From Chryseobacterium defluvii (GTDB taxonomy: Bacteria; Bacteroidota; Bacteroidia; Flavobacteriales; Weeksellaceae), in contig NZ_JACHLE010000005.1 in NCBI RefSeq assembly GCF_014204415.1, forward strand, positions 63,145 to 127,144: DNA of 64,000 nt. Reading direction: 5' to 3'. Positions 17,401 through 24,539 of the stretch are shown here, one piece after another. The notes beneath the pieces were generated by a model. That model made no database searches. It was not told where the DNA came from and saw nothing but the letters and a program-made list of their open reading frames with translations. The position numbers and the translations under genes are program-made. Each line of letters starts with the position of its first letter. Within the stretch, counting starts at the first letter, position 1.

Positions 17401-18045
17401 ATGAAACCAAGACTAACCATCTTTGATGAGCCCTTGTTGTATACCGAAGGCTTATCGCGACTTCTTAGTCAAAGTAAAATTTTTAACGGAATTAATATTT
17501 GCAACTCTTATGAAACACTTTTCGAACAATTAAAACTGGATCCTCCGGAGCTCCTTATGATCAGCTCCAATATATTAATGCTTACAGATATTTATAAATC
17601 TGTAGAAGAGATCACTTCAAAAAATCAAAACATCAAAATCATCGTCATCGGAAACTGCTATGATGTAACTGACATCCGAAAACTTTTTAATAAGGGGATC
17701 AAAAGCTATTTGGACAAAAACAGCAGATACGATGAATTTATGAAATCTATACAGGCACTCCTTTTAAATGAGATCTACATCTGCGATTACGCTAAAGAAA
17801 GAATGATCAACTTTATCAGCAGTGAAGGACAGCAAAGATTACACATCAAAGACCCGCTTACCCGACGTGAAATGGAAATATTAAAGCTCATCTGTGACGG
17901 GCTGAGCAGCAAAGACATTTCAGAAAAACTTTTCATCAGTATCAATACCGTAGAAACACACCGCAAACGAATTCTTTTAAAGCTTAATGTAAAAAACTCA
18001 GTAGGAGTAGTAAAATATGCTATTGAAAATCATATCATAGACTGA
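17401..18045 (+). CDS. LuxR/CsgD-type response regulator with atypical receiver
   Basis: A 214-residue regulator with an N-terminal receiver and a C-terminal LuxR-type HTH (LTRREMEILKLICDGLSSKDISEKLFISINTVETHRKRI). The acidic pair D9-E10 and the receiver Lys are present, but the phospho-acceptor Asp is replaced by Ser55 (PELLMISSNIL), so it is probably not phosphorylated. The gene points toward, and ends 85 bases from, the end of the curli operon. By analogy with CsgD, also an atypical-receiver LuxR protein, I infer that it controls curli. The upstream region is very AT-rich with no clear -7 box. Confidence 0.8.
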   Translation: MKPRLTIFDEPLLYTEGLSRLLSQSKIFNGINICNSYETLFEQLKLDPPELLMISSNILMLTDIYKSVEEITSKNQNIKIIVIGNCYDVTDIRKLFNKGIKSYLDKNSRYDEFMKSIQALLLNEIYICDYAKERMINFISSEGQQRLHIKDPLTRREMEILKLICDGLSSKDISEKLFISINTVETHRKRILLKLNVKNSVGVVKYAIENHIID

Positions 18046-18073
18046 TATAACCAATGTCCAGCTTTAATTAACC

Positions 18074-18105
18074 AAAAATTCCAAACCTCCCGGTTTGGAA
18101 TTTTT
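18074..18105. terminator. bidirectional terminator between the LuxR gene and the curli operon
   Basis: Perfect 14-bp stem AAAAATTCCAAACC/GGTTTGGAATTTTT around a 4-base loop. T runs on both strands make it work for both convergent genes. Confidence 0.85.
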
Positions 18106-18130
18106 CTGAATAAAGCTTATACTAATCGGG

Positions 18131-19642
18131 CTATTCATAGTCTGGCATATCCGCATTGCTAAACAGAGCGGTTCTCGTAAGATCTGTCATGGAACTGTTC
18201 AGATCTACTGTCATCACATTTCTCTGCGAAATATTATCATTGGAAGTATTCATGAAAATGATCTGGGCATTATTCGGTGAAAACCTCGGGTCCAGATCAT
18301 TGGTTCCCATCGGCTTATCGCTTGCCTCAGATATATCATATACCACATTATTCGTTAAATTATAAATAAAAATACGGGAATCCAGCTGCCGGTAATTTCC
18401 GGATCCGTCCTGATAGCCGGAAGTATCCCGTGTATAGAGAAGAAGCTGCCCGTCTACGGAAAAATTAAGGCCGCCGCTGGCTCCGGACATTCCTGTAAGC
18501 ACGGTTTTCAAAATATTTCCTGCCATATCTATAACGTATATTTTTGTATTATACCCGTTAAAGTCATTTGTTTTCAAAGCGATTTTACTGCCGTCATAGC
18601 TCCAGTCGCATTCGGAGATCATGCTTCCGTCCGGCGTGGTGTAGATCAGGCCCAATCCGCTTCCATCTTTATTGATACGGTACAATTTATCAAAATTTGA
18701 ATAAATAAGCTCCTGCCCGTTCGTTCTCCATGCAAAATCCATTTCCTGATTATTAAATCCCCCTATCGGAACCGAGGTCACTTTAAACAGATTGGAGCCA
18801 TCAGGATTGGCGGTATAGAGATGAGAGCTTCCGCCTTCGGTCCTTAAGAAAGCAATCAAACCGGCATTATTGTTTTTCCTTGGCCTCCAGCTATTGTAGG
18901 AAGATCCGGTAAACTGGAAATGATTTCCCAATTCATCACTGGAAATGATCACTGAATTCCCGCTCTGCTTTTGAACATAATGATAACGGTTGGCGGGAAC
19001 AGTATTTGTGGTAAATTTGCTTATGGTACTCAGCACCGGCGAATGGATCCCATCTGAAACAGAAACCTGCCAAAAATAGCTTACCCCATATTTAAGATTG
19101 GCAAGGGTATAGTGATTGGCAGACAGATCATTAACCTGGATCACATTAGTATCAAGATTATTTTTAATGGTCACATTATATTTAAGAACATCATCCGTAT
19201 CGGGATCTGTAGCACTCCAGGTAAGCTCAACACTTAAAGGCTGATTGACGGAATTATCCGTAGGGCTTAATAATAGCGGAGTGGAAGGCGGAGAATTCAG
19301 GGATGTATCATCATCCAGTTCAAACACCACTGTCACTACCTGGCTCTGGTTCTGTATATTTACTCCCTGAAAACTTGTCACATATCCTGTAAGTTCAGCT
19401 TTTACGGAATAGTTCCCAATAGGCATTTCTGTAATTTCGAATGAACCGTCCGCACCGCTGAATACGGTTTGAGTACTGGGTGTTGTGAAGATCTTTACAT
19501 TAGGTATCGGCTCATTGGTCCCTCTTTTTACCACTTTTCCTTTCACTACCCCTGTCTGAACCTGATCTACAAGATCTTCACTACAGGAGAATAAACAAAA
19601 GGAAAGAATAAATATGCTGAGAATTTTGATTATCGTTTTCAT
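18131..19642 (-). CDS. curli-operon lipoprotein: carboxypeptidase-regulatory-like, FN3-like and TolB-like propeller domains
   Basis: A 503-residue lipoprotein with lipobox LFSC (Cys20). Residues about 33-108 form a carboxypeptidase regulatory-like beta-sandwich (VVKGKVVKRGTNEPIPNVKIFTT...). About 115-217 resembles a fibronectin-III-type domain (SPPSTPLLLSPTDNSVNQPL, YFWQVSVSDG). The rest is a TolB/PD40-like propeller with repeats such as LYTANPDGSNLFKV, LYRINKDGSGLGL and IYVIDMAGNILKT. It is the last gene of the curli operon, 12 bases after csgG, so it is probably an outer-membrane curli accessory factor. It has no counterpart in the E. coli csg operons; its role is unknown. Confidence 0.8.
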   Translation of the reverse strand: MKTIIKILSIFILSFCLFSCSEDLVDQVQTGVVKGKVVKRGTNEPIPNVKIFTTPSTQTVFSGADGSFEITEMPIGNYSVKAELTGYVTSFQGVNIQNQSQVVTVVFELDDDTSLNSPPSTPLLLSPTDNSVNQPLSVELTWSATDPDTDDVLKYNVTIKNNLDTNVIQVNDLSANHYTLANLKYGVSYFWQVSVSDGIHSPVLSTISKFTTNTVPANRYHYVQKQSGNSVIISSDELGNHFQFTGSSYNSWRPRKNNNAGLIAFLRTEGGSSHLYTANPDGSNLFKVTSVPIGGFNNQEMDFAWRTNGQELIYSNFDKLYRINKDGSGLGLIYTTPDGSMISECDWSYDGSKIALKTNDFNGYNTKIYVIDMAGNILKTVLTGMSGASGGLNFSVDGQLLLYTRDTSGYQDGSGNYRQLDSRIFIYNLTNNVVYDISEASDKPMGTNDLDPRFSPNNAQIIFMNTSNDNISQRNVMTVDLNSSMTDLTRTALFSNADMPDYE

Positions 19643-19654
19643 AATGTTTGTTTT

Positions 19655-21019
19655 TTATTTATTACCAATGTAAAAATTGAGTCCTAATGCAAACCGTATA
19701 GCCTGATCCTTCCTTTTACCATTCACCAGACCTTCCCAATCGTCTTTAAAGCCAATATCATACTGAGAGGAGGCCCTTACGGCAACATTTTTGCCTACAA
19801 GGTATTCTATCCCGCCGCCAAACTGGCCTTTATAGCGGGGCTTAATATCTGATAACATCACACCGCCGCCACCATATATATAAGGACTGAATTTGTATCT
19901 TGGCAAAAGCAGGCACTCCAGGTTAACTTCAGGGATATAGTAGGTCCTTTTGACGATATTCTCATTTTCCAGTGTGAAAGTATTCGCATTGACTTCTATA
20001 TTGAAATTTGGACTGATAAAATATTTCACTCCTACTTTGCCTCCCAAGGCCATTTTAGGATTTACATAGTCATCTTTAACTTTTTGCCCTTCAACAGCCG
20101 CAAAAAACGAAAACTGCTGCCTGTAATTATTGGGATATTTATTTCCTATCACCCTGTTTTTATTTACATCCTGTTCCCTGCTGTACTCATCTATCAATGC
20201 CTGATAGTTTGCGGTATCATCAGCAGATTTGCCCCAAATCTTATCCCTGATCCCTTCTACGATAAGTGATTTTACTGCCTTTTCTATAGCTTCGGTTACT
20301 GCAAGCTGTACCGGCTCATTTTGGGTAAGCCCCACCTCAGCCTCCAGAAGACGCTCCGTATCAATATACCGGAAAAAGCTTCCGTTTACACTGGTAGAGA
20401 GAATGGTTTTGGAAGTATAGACCGTTTTAAGGATTTCACCGTTTAAAGTGGAAACTGCCCGAAGATAAATAGTGATGCGGTCCTGCCTGTATTGGGAAGA
20501 AGCCCCGATACCGAAGTACCTGGCTCCGATACCTCCCGTCATAATATTGCTGTCATAAGAAATTACACCGCCCTCCAGAAGAATTCCGGCATAGAGAAGC
20601 GGCGGCAGAGACTGGCTGTTCTTATCAGCATCCTTAAGATATTCCTGTCTTGTAGACCGGATAATTTGCCTTTCGTTCAGAAGGTTGGCAATATTTTCTC
20701 TCTCAATGGGAATAAACCATTTGCTGTCTTCCAAGGCCTTAATAAGAATAGTGGTAGTACCCTGCGGAACAGCGGTACTCCAGTTATTTCCGTTTTCGGA
20801 AGGCTTGTACTGCCCCGTCTGGTCCCGGAATTTATAAACCCCTATGACAATTTTTTCTTTAGGCAGAGGCATATTTTTCAGTTCTGTGGTATAGTAGGTA
20901 GTCTCGCCCATCATAGATCTTTCCGGATTGGAAGGCAATCCCAGCAAAGAGCTGCAGGCTTGTATGAAACACAGCAATACGGCACAGAAAAAGATTCTGG
21001 TGTAAGTATGGACTCTCAT
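19655..21019 (-). CDS. csgG: CsgG-type curli secretion pore fused to a C-terminal beta-barrel domain
   Basis: A 454-residue lipoprotein (lipobox FIQAC, Cys22). Residues about 45-275 are CsgG: KIVIGVYKFRDQTGQYK, TTILIKALEDSKWFIPIERENIANLLNERQ, and the membrane-spanning region with GGVISYDSN...GGIGARYFGIG. CsgG forms the nonameric outer-membrane channel that exports curlin. The last ~150 residues (FSFFAAVEGQKV..., FSPYIYGGGGVML..., IRFALGLNFYIGNK) are a separate outer-membrane-barrel-like domain, absent from the 277-residue E. coli protein. It lies between csgF and the propeller lipoprotein in the operon. Confidence 0.92.
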   Translation of the reverse strand: MRVHTYTRIFFCAVLLCFIQACSSLLGLPSNPERSMMGETTYYTTELKNMPLPKEKIVIGVYKFRDQTGQYKPSENGNNWSTAVPQGTTTILIKALEDSKWFIPIERENIANLLNERQIIRSTRQEYLKDADKNSQSLPPLLYAGILLEGGVISYDSNIMTGGIGARYFGIGASSQYRQDRITIYLRAVSTLNGEILKTVYTSKTILSTSVNGSFFRYIDTERLLEAEVGLTQNEPVQLAVTEAIEKAVKSLIVEGIRDKIWGKSADDTANYQALIDEYSREQDVNKNRVIGNKYPNNYRQQFSFFAAVEGQKVKDDYVNPKMALGGKVGVKYFISPNFNIEVNANTFTLENENIVKRTYYIPEVNLECLLLPRYKFSPYIYGGGGVMLSDIKPRYKGQFGGGIEYLVGKNVAVRASSQYDIGFKDDWEGLVNGKRKDQAIRFALGLNFYIGNK

Positions 21020-21040
21020 GGTTGGTTGGTTTTTGGTTTT

Positions 21041-21451
21041 TTATTTTGGGATAACGATCTCGGACTGCTCTCCGGTATCCGTATCCAGAATATTAATCAG
21101 CAGTCCCTGAGCTGTTGTGGTAATTTGAAGGTATAATGAACCGAAAAGATAATTTCCGGGCTTTATGCTCCCTTCTCCGAACTGATCTTCAAACAGCTTC
21201 CGGGATAGTTCGCTCAATACCTGCCGGTTGAGGCTTTGGCTGAAGCTGTCCAGACCTTCCAGATCATCCAGCAAACTTCCAAAATCATTCTTTTCATCAA
21301 ACTGATTCTGTGCATTGGCTGAGCTTAAAAGCCATTGATAGTTAAAAGTATCTCCCCCGAATGCCGGGTTGATCGGTTTGTACACGAGCTGTTGGGATCT
21401 TCCGAGGAATGTTCCCAAAATACAGGTCAAAGCAATAAAAATAGTTTTCAT
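21041..21451 (-). CDS. csgF: curli assembly factor CsgF
   Basis: A 136-residue secreted protein. After a signal peptide (cleavage near GRSQQ) comes the diagnostic LVYKPINPAFGG, the segment that in CsgF inserts into the CsgG pore, followed by NYQWLLSSANAQNQF. Family length is normal. CsgF couples the pore to surface nucleation of curli. It lies 11 bases after csgE and 21 bases before csgG. Confidence 0.93.
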   Translation of the reverse strand: MKTIFIALTCILGTFLGRSQQLVYKPINPAFGGDTFNYQWLLSSANAQNQFDEKNDFGSLLDDLEGLDSFSQSLNRQVLSELSRKLFEDQFGEGSIKPGNYLFGSLYLQITTTAQGLLINILDTDTGEQSEIVIPK

Positions 21452-21462
21452 GGCGGGTGTTT

Positions 21463-22197
21463 TTAGTATATAAATTCATTCTTAATGAGGTTTTTCTTCG
21501 CGTTAAATTCTTTGATGTATCTCAGGCTGTGGGATAGCTGTTCTTTGAGATAATCTTCATTAGGATTGGTGATGAAACTATAAACGATCTTATCATCGAT
21601 CTCAATATTGATCTGTCCGCTGGTTCCCCGTACCGGAAGCTCAGAGATGGTAATTGCGGAATTGCTTTTATCAGGAAGCTGACTGTACTGTATATAAAAC
21701 AGATCATAAAAATCCTTCCCTACCTTGCTTTTGGTTTCATCAATAGTAAGCCCTCTCAACTCGAACACCGCATCTTCTTCCACCCTGCTGACCTTCTTTT
21801 TAAAAAGATCCGTATTGAGCTCTAGGCTGTCTTTTGCCACCAGTTTTTGGGTTTCTTCATCTTTTATATAAAGAAAGGCTTTCAATGCGTCTTTCTTTTC
21901 AAGATTGACACTGATCTCAGATAATACTTTTACTTCACCGGGATTAATAGAGAATTTTCCTTTCTGCTGATTGTTTGAAAGGTTTCCGCTGCCGCCTTTC
22001 TTAATGGAAACCAGAAGATAGTCAAGTTCTTCATAAATAGCGGAGTTGTTGGTGACCACGGCTTTCAGATTGATCTGGTCTTCCATAATCCTACTCTCTA
22101 TTTTCGCATTTACTTTCCTCTCCTCTTGCCCGTTGATCAAAACAGAAAAGAAGATGAAGAAAGTACGGAAAATCAAAGAATGTAAGACTTTTTTCAT
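21463..22197 (-). CDS. csgE: CsgE curli chaperone with an N-terminal CsgH-like domain
   Basis: A 244-residue periplasmic protein, about twice the length of E. coli CsgE. Signal peptide 1-24. Residues about 145-232 are CsgE (ELRGLTIDETKSKVGKDFYDLF..., ITISELPVRGTSGQINIEI, IVYSFITNP), the adaptor that gates CsgG. Residues about 28-128 match the pattern of CsgH/CsgC-type amyloid inhibitors: a beta-sandwich with YLLVSIKKGGSGNLSNNQQKG then FSINPGEVKVLSEISVNL. I infer a CsgH-CsgE fusion in which the anti-aggregation chaperone and the export adaptor are tethered. The CsgE part is certain; the CsgH part is likely. Confidence 0.88.
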   Translation of the reverse strand: MKKVLHSLIFRTFFIFFSVLINGQEERKVNAKIESRIMEDQINLKAVVTNNSAIYEELDYLLVSIKKGGSGNLSNNQQKGKFSINPGEVKVLSEISVNLEKKDALKAFLYIKDEETQKLVAKDSLELNTDLFKKKVSRVEEDAVFELRGLTIDETKSKVGKDFYDLFYIQYSQLPDKSNSAITISELPVRGTSGQINIEIDDKIVYSFITNPNEDYLKEQLSHSLRYIKEFNAKKNLIKNEFIY

Positions 22198-22207
22198 TGT
22201 TTGCGCT

Positions 22208-22606
22208 TTAATAGTTCCTCATGAAAATGGTTACATTATCCCCCCTCACATTCATTTTAAGACCATCCGAAATACTGTTGCTTCCCGTAATATCAATGAT
22301 ATTATTGTTCCCCTGGGTGGTAACTGCAGCTTTTGTTTCCGTATCCGTAAAAGAATTAATGAAGTAAAAACTGTTATAATCACCTATCTGCCTCACCAAA
22401 ACATCAGTTTTGGCATTAATAAACAAATCGGCATTATTGGAATCACCTATCTGAATAACCTCAGAAAGGGTCATTATTTGCTCAGACTGATGACCGGCAA
22501 TAATGTTAAGAATAGTATTGCTGTTGATACGGTCCCAATCAACCTGTTGTGATTTCACAAAGAAAAAAAAGAAAAGTGTAGAGACACTCCATCCCAATTT
22601 AAACAT
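22208..22606 (-). CDS. minor curlin, CsgB-like nucleator candidate
   Basis: A 132-residue exported protein with a signal peptide (MFKLGWSVSTLFFFFFVKSQQ) and four to five imperfect curlin repeats with X-Q-X-G-X-X-N spacing: EVIQIGDSNNADLFI, VLVRQIGDYNSFYFI, AVTTQGNNNIIDI, KMNVRGDNVTIFM. It is shorter and more degenerate than the neighbouring major subunit and ends in a basic -RNY, as CsgB-type nucleators tend to do. I start at ATG 22606, which begins the signal peptide. It lies after the csgA terminator hairpin and 10 bases before csgE. The nucleator role is inference from position and size. Confidence 0.78.
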   Translation of the reverse strand: MFKLGWSVSTLFFFFFVKSQQVDWDRINSNTILNIIAGHQSEQIMTLSEVIQIGDSNNADLFINAKTDVLVRQIGDYNSFYFINSFTDTETKAAVTTQGNNNIIDITGSNSISDGLKMNVRGDNVTIFMRNY

Positions 22607-22710
22607 GGTATTAATTTTTATTAAAGTTACAGCATTGGAAAGCCGGGAAAAACACACTAATCAGGTACAAATGAAAAATCACGGTTTTCGGGTACATTTG
22701 AAATATCCGG

Positions 22711-22745
22711 GAAAAACAAAAAGGAGAAGCCCGAAAGCCTCTCCT
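22711..22745 (-). terminator. terminator/attenuator between csgA and csgB
   Basis: On the minus strand a 9-bp stem (arms within 22722-22745, one G-U pair) is followed by a T-rich run (22711-22721). It sits 24 bases after the csgA stop. It should end most csgA transcripts and let a fraction read into csgB-csgE-csgF-csgG. Confidence 0.7.
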
Positions 22746-22769
22746 GCTACTATATTCAGATCTACAGTA

Positions 22770-23654
22770 TTAGTTAGATTGAGTAACTGTTAAAGAGTTA
22801 TTATTTCCCATTTGTGTTCCTGTGTGCATGTGAGAGTCACCGCTTTGGCTTACCATAGCATAGTTATCATCACCCATTTGCACATCGATGGCAGTGTTGT
22901 CATCACCTGACTGAACCTGATACAGTTCGTTGCCGTCACCTATCTGAACTCCCATAGCCGTATTGTCGTCTCCTAATTGTAAAGCTACAGCAATATTACC
23001 ATCCCCTATCTGATCATTGGATGCACTGTTGTCATTTCCATCCTGATACTGAACTAGGAAATTAGAGTCCCCCACCTGTAATCCGGTAGCTTCATTTCTT
23101 CTTCCGATCTGTGCCTGGCCGGCAATATTTTCATCACCTACCTGGATAAGGGAAGCATCATTTCTTCGTCCATCCTGATACTGAATAGCAAGGTTTTCAT
23201 CACCTACCTGCCATGCGGAAGCACTGTTTCTTCTACCATCCTGATATTGGGTAACGGAGTTATCGGTACCTAATTGTACAGAAGATGCCTCGTTTCTTCT
23301 TCCGATCTGTGTTTGTTCTGTTGAGTTAAATAATCCTAACTGCCAGGTATCTGCAGAGTTTCTGTTTCCAAGCTGGCTTACTTCATTAGAGTTGCCCAAT
23401 CCGGTTTGATCTACATCTATATTGTTTCTGTTTCCGATGCTTTCTGCATCGTTTGTATTAAATGCCCCCACCTGGTCAATGTCAGCATCATTACGATTTC
23501 CGTCCTGTGTTAAGGTATTAATGTTCAATAAACCTGTCTGGTCTACAGTGGCAGTATTCAGGTTTCCGTTTTGAGATGTCACATCAACATTGAATTGTGC
23601 AAAAGTGAAGCCCATGGTCATTAGTGTAAATACACCTGTAATAAAGTTTTTCAT
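22770..23654 (-). CDS. csgA: major curlin subunit, CsgA-like, 24 half-repeats
   Basis: A 294-residue amyloid subunit. A signal peptide (MKNFITGVFTLMTMGFTFAQ) is followed by 24 consecutive 11-residue units of the form xxxQxGxxNxx, equal to 12 beta-solenoid turns, against 5 in E. coli CsgA. Only a few Gln/Asn ladder positions are lost (unit 5 has S for Q, unit 23 has H for N). The residues before the conserved Asn change along the chain from NR/LF to RR/DE to DD/DG, so charge is patterned. First gene of the operon, with its own -7 box 30 bases upstream. Confidence 0.93.
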   Translation of the reverse strand: MKNFITGVFTLMTMGFTFAQFNVDVTSQNGNLNTATVDQTGLLNINTLTQDGNRNDADIDQVGAFNTNDAESIGNRNNIDVDQTGLGNSNEVSQLGNRNSADTWQLGLFNSTEQTQIGRRNEASSVQLGTDNSVTQYQDGRRNSASAWQVGDENLAIQYQDGRRNDASLIQVGDENIAGQAQIGRRNEATGLQVGDSNFLVQYQDGNDNSASNDQIGDGNIAVALQLGDDNTAMGVQIGDGNELYQVQSGDDNTAIDVQMGDDNYAMVSQSGDSHMHTGTQMGNNNSLTVTQSN

Positions 23655-23684
23655 TTTAGTAAAATTAATTGGTTAATAGTGAGA

Positions 23685-23692
23685 CAAAGATA
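23685..23692 (-). promoter_or_regulatory. -7 promoter box for the curli operon
   Basis: TATCTTTG on the minus strand, exact TAnnTTTG, 30 bases before the csgA ATG. At the expected -33 distance there is TTT rather than TTG, so the promoter may need an activator. Confidence 0.6.
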
Positions 23693-23872
23693 GAATCTAT
23701 ACAAAATGGAGAAACCACTAAAAAAGTGTAAATTTTAAAAATCACCGTTTATCGTTTTCAAAATCACCGTTTACCGTTAAAAGCTAAAATAACGGTTAAA
23801 AATTAACCAAAATCAGGTCATTACTAATAATTAATTCATACCAGTACTTATTCTTTCTTAAATATATATTCC

Positions 23873-23880
23873 TAAATTTG
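23873..23880 (+). promoter_or_regulatory. -7 promoter box of a probably leaderless Nudix gene
   Basis: TAAATTTG ends 4 bases before ATG 23885, so transcription should start at or next to the start codon. Confidence 0.6.
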
Positions 23881-23884
23881 ATGT

Positions 23885-24514
23885 ATGGAAAGTTTTGGAA
23901 AAGATCTGCTGAGAAAAATTACAAACGTGGAGTTACCCGGAGAGCATGCCCATGGTATCTTCTCACCTCCTTACCGTCCGGTTTTCACCTATGATCAGGT
24001 TCTGGCGAAAAATCCAAAGTTCGCAGCCGTAAATATTGTACTGTATCTAAAAAACAACGAATGGTATTTTCCCCTGATCCAAAGGACAGAACATGAGCAT
24101 GACAGACATAGCGGACAAATATCCTTACCCGGAGGAAAACGGGAAGAGATGGATAAAGACTTTGCTGAGACCGCCGTGCGCGAAACATCAGAGGAAATTG
24201 GGATTGACAGGCATTATGTAAGGGTCGTACGGCAGATGTCCCCTATTTACATTCCGCCAAGTAATTTCTATGTTTATCCGTACATTTCCTATACCCGGAA
24301 AAATCCCGTTTTTGTGTTACAACAGAGCGAAGCGGTAGAAATGATCGAGTTTCCGGTAGCCAGTTTTCTTACCCTATCGGATGAGCCGGAAATAATGACC
24401 CTTCCCGGTGCAGGCGGACTTGAAGTTCCTGTGATCAATTTCAACGGATATATTATCTGGGGAGCTACGGCAATGATCTTAAGTGAATTCAGCCAGTTAC
24501 TGAAAAATATGTAA
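23885..24514 (+). CDS. Nudix hydrolase, probable CoA pyrophosphatase
   Basis: A 209-residue hydrolase. The Nudix box is complete (from G84: GKREEMDKDFAETAVRETSE then EIGI), with REtsEE for metal binding. The CoA-specific upstream motif is present as RTEHEHDRHSGQISLPGG, so coenzyme A and its derivatives are the likely substrates, cleaved to 4'-phosphopantetheine and 3',5'-ADP. The promoter box is 4 bases from the start codon, and the promoter of the next gene overlaps this gene's stop codon. Confidence 0.88.
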   Translation: MESFGKDLLRKITNVELPGEHAHGIFSPPYRPVFTYDQVLAKNPKFAAVNIVLYLKNNEWYFPLIQRTEHEHDRHSGQISLPGGKREEMDKDFAETAVRETSEEIGIDRHYVRVVRQMSPIYIPPSNFYVYPYISYTRKNPVFVLQQSEAVEMIEFPVASFLTLSDEPEIMTLPGAGGLEVPVINFNGYIIWGATAMILSEFSQLLKNM

Positions 24515-24518
24515 CTTT
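24511..24518 (+). promoter_or_regulatory. -7 promoter box overlapping the Nudix stop codon
   Basis: TAACTTTG, exact TAnnTTTG, 21 bases before the next ATG (24540). Its second base begins at the TAA stop of the gene before. Confidence 0.55.
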
Positions 24519-24539
24519 GCAGTATCGTGTTTAATTGAG

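Noticed and set aside
22046..22552. 168-codon plus-strand frame over csgE and csgB
   Set aside because: Antisense to two clear curli genes; no signal or motif of its own.
22770..23654. Regular 33-bp periodic DNA that might be a CRISPR array or tandem-repeat locus
   Set aside because: The period comes from 11-codon curlin units; the units are not identical, there are no spacers, and an open frame with a signal peptide covers them.
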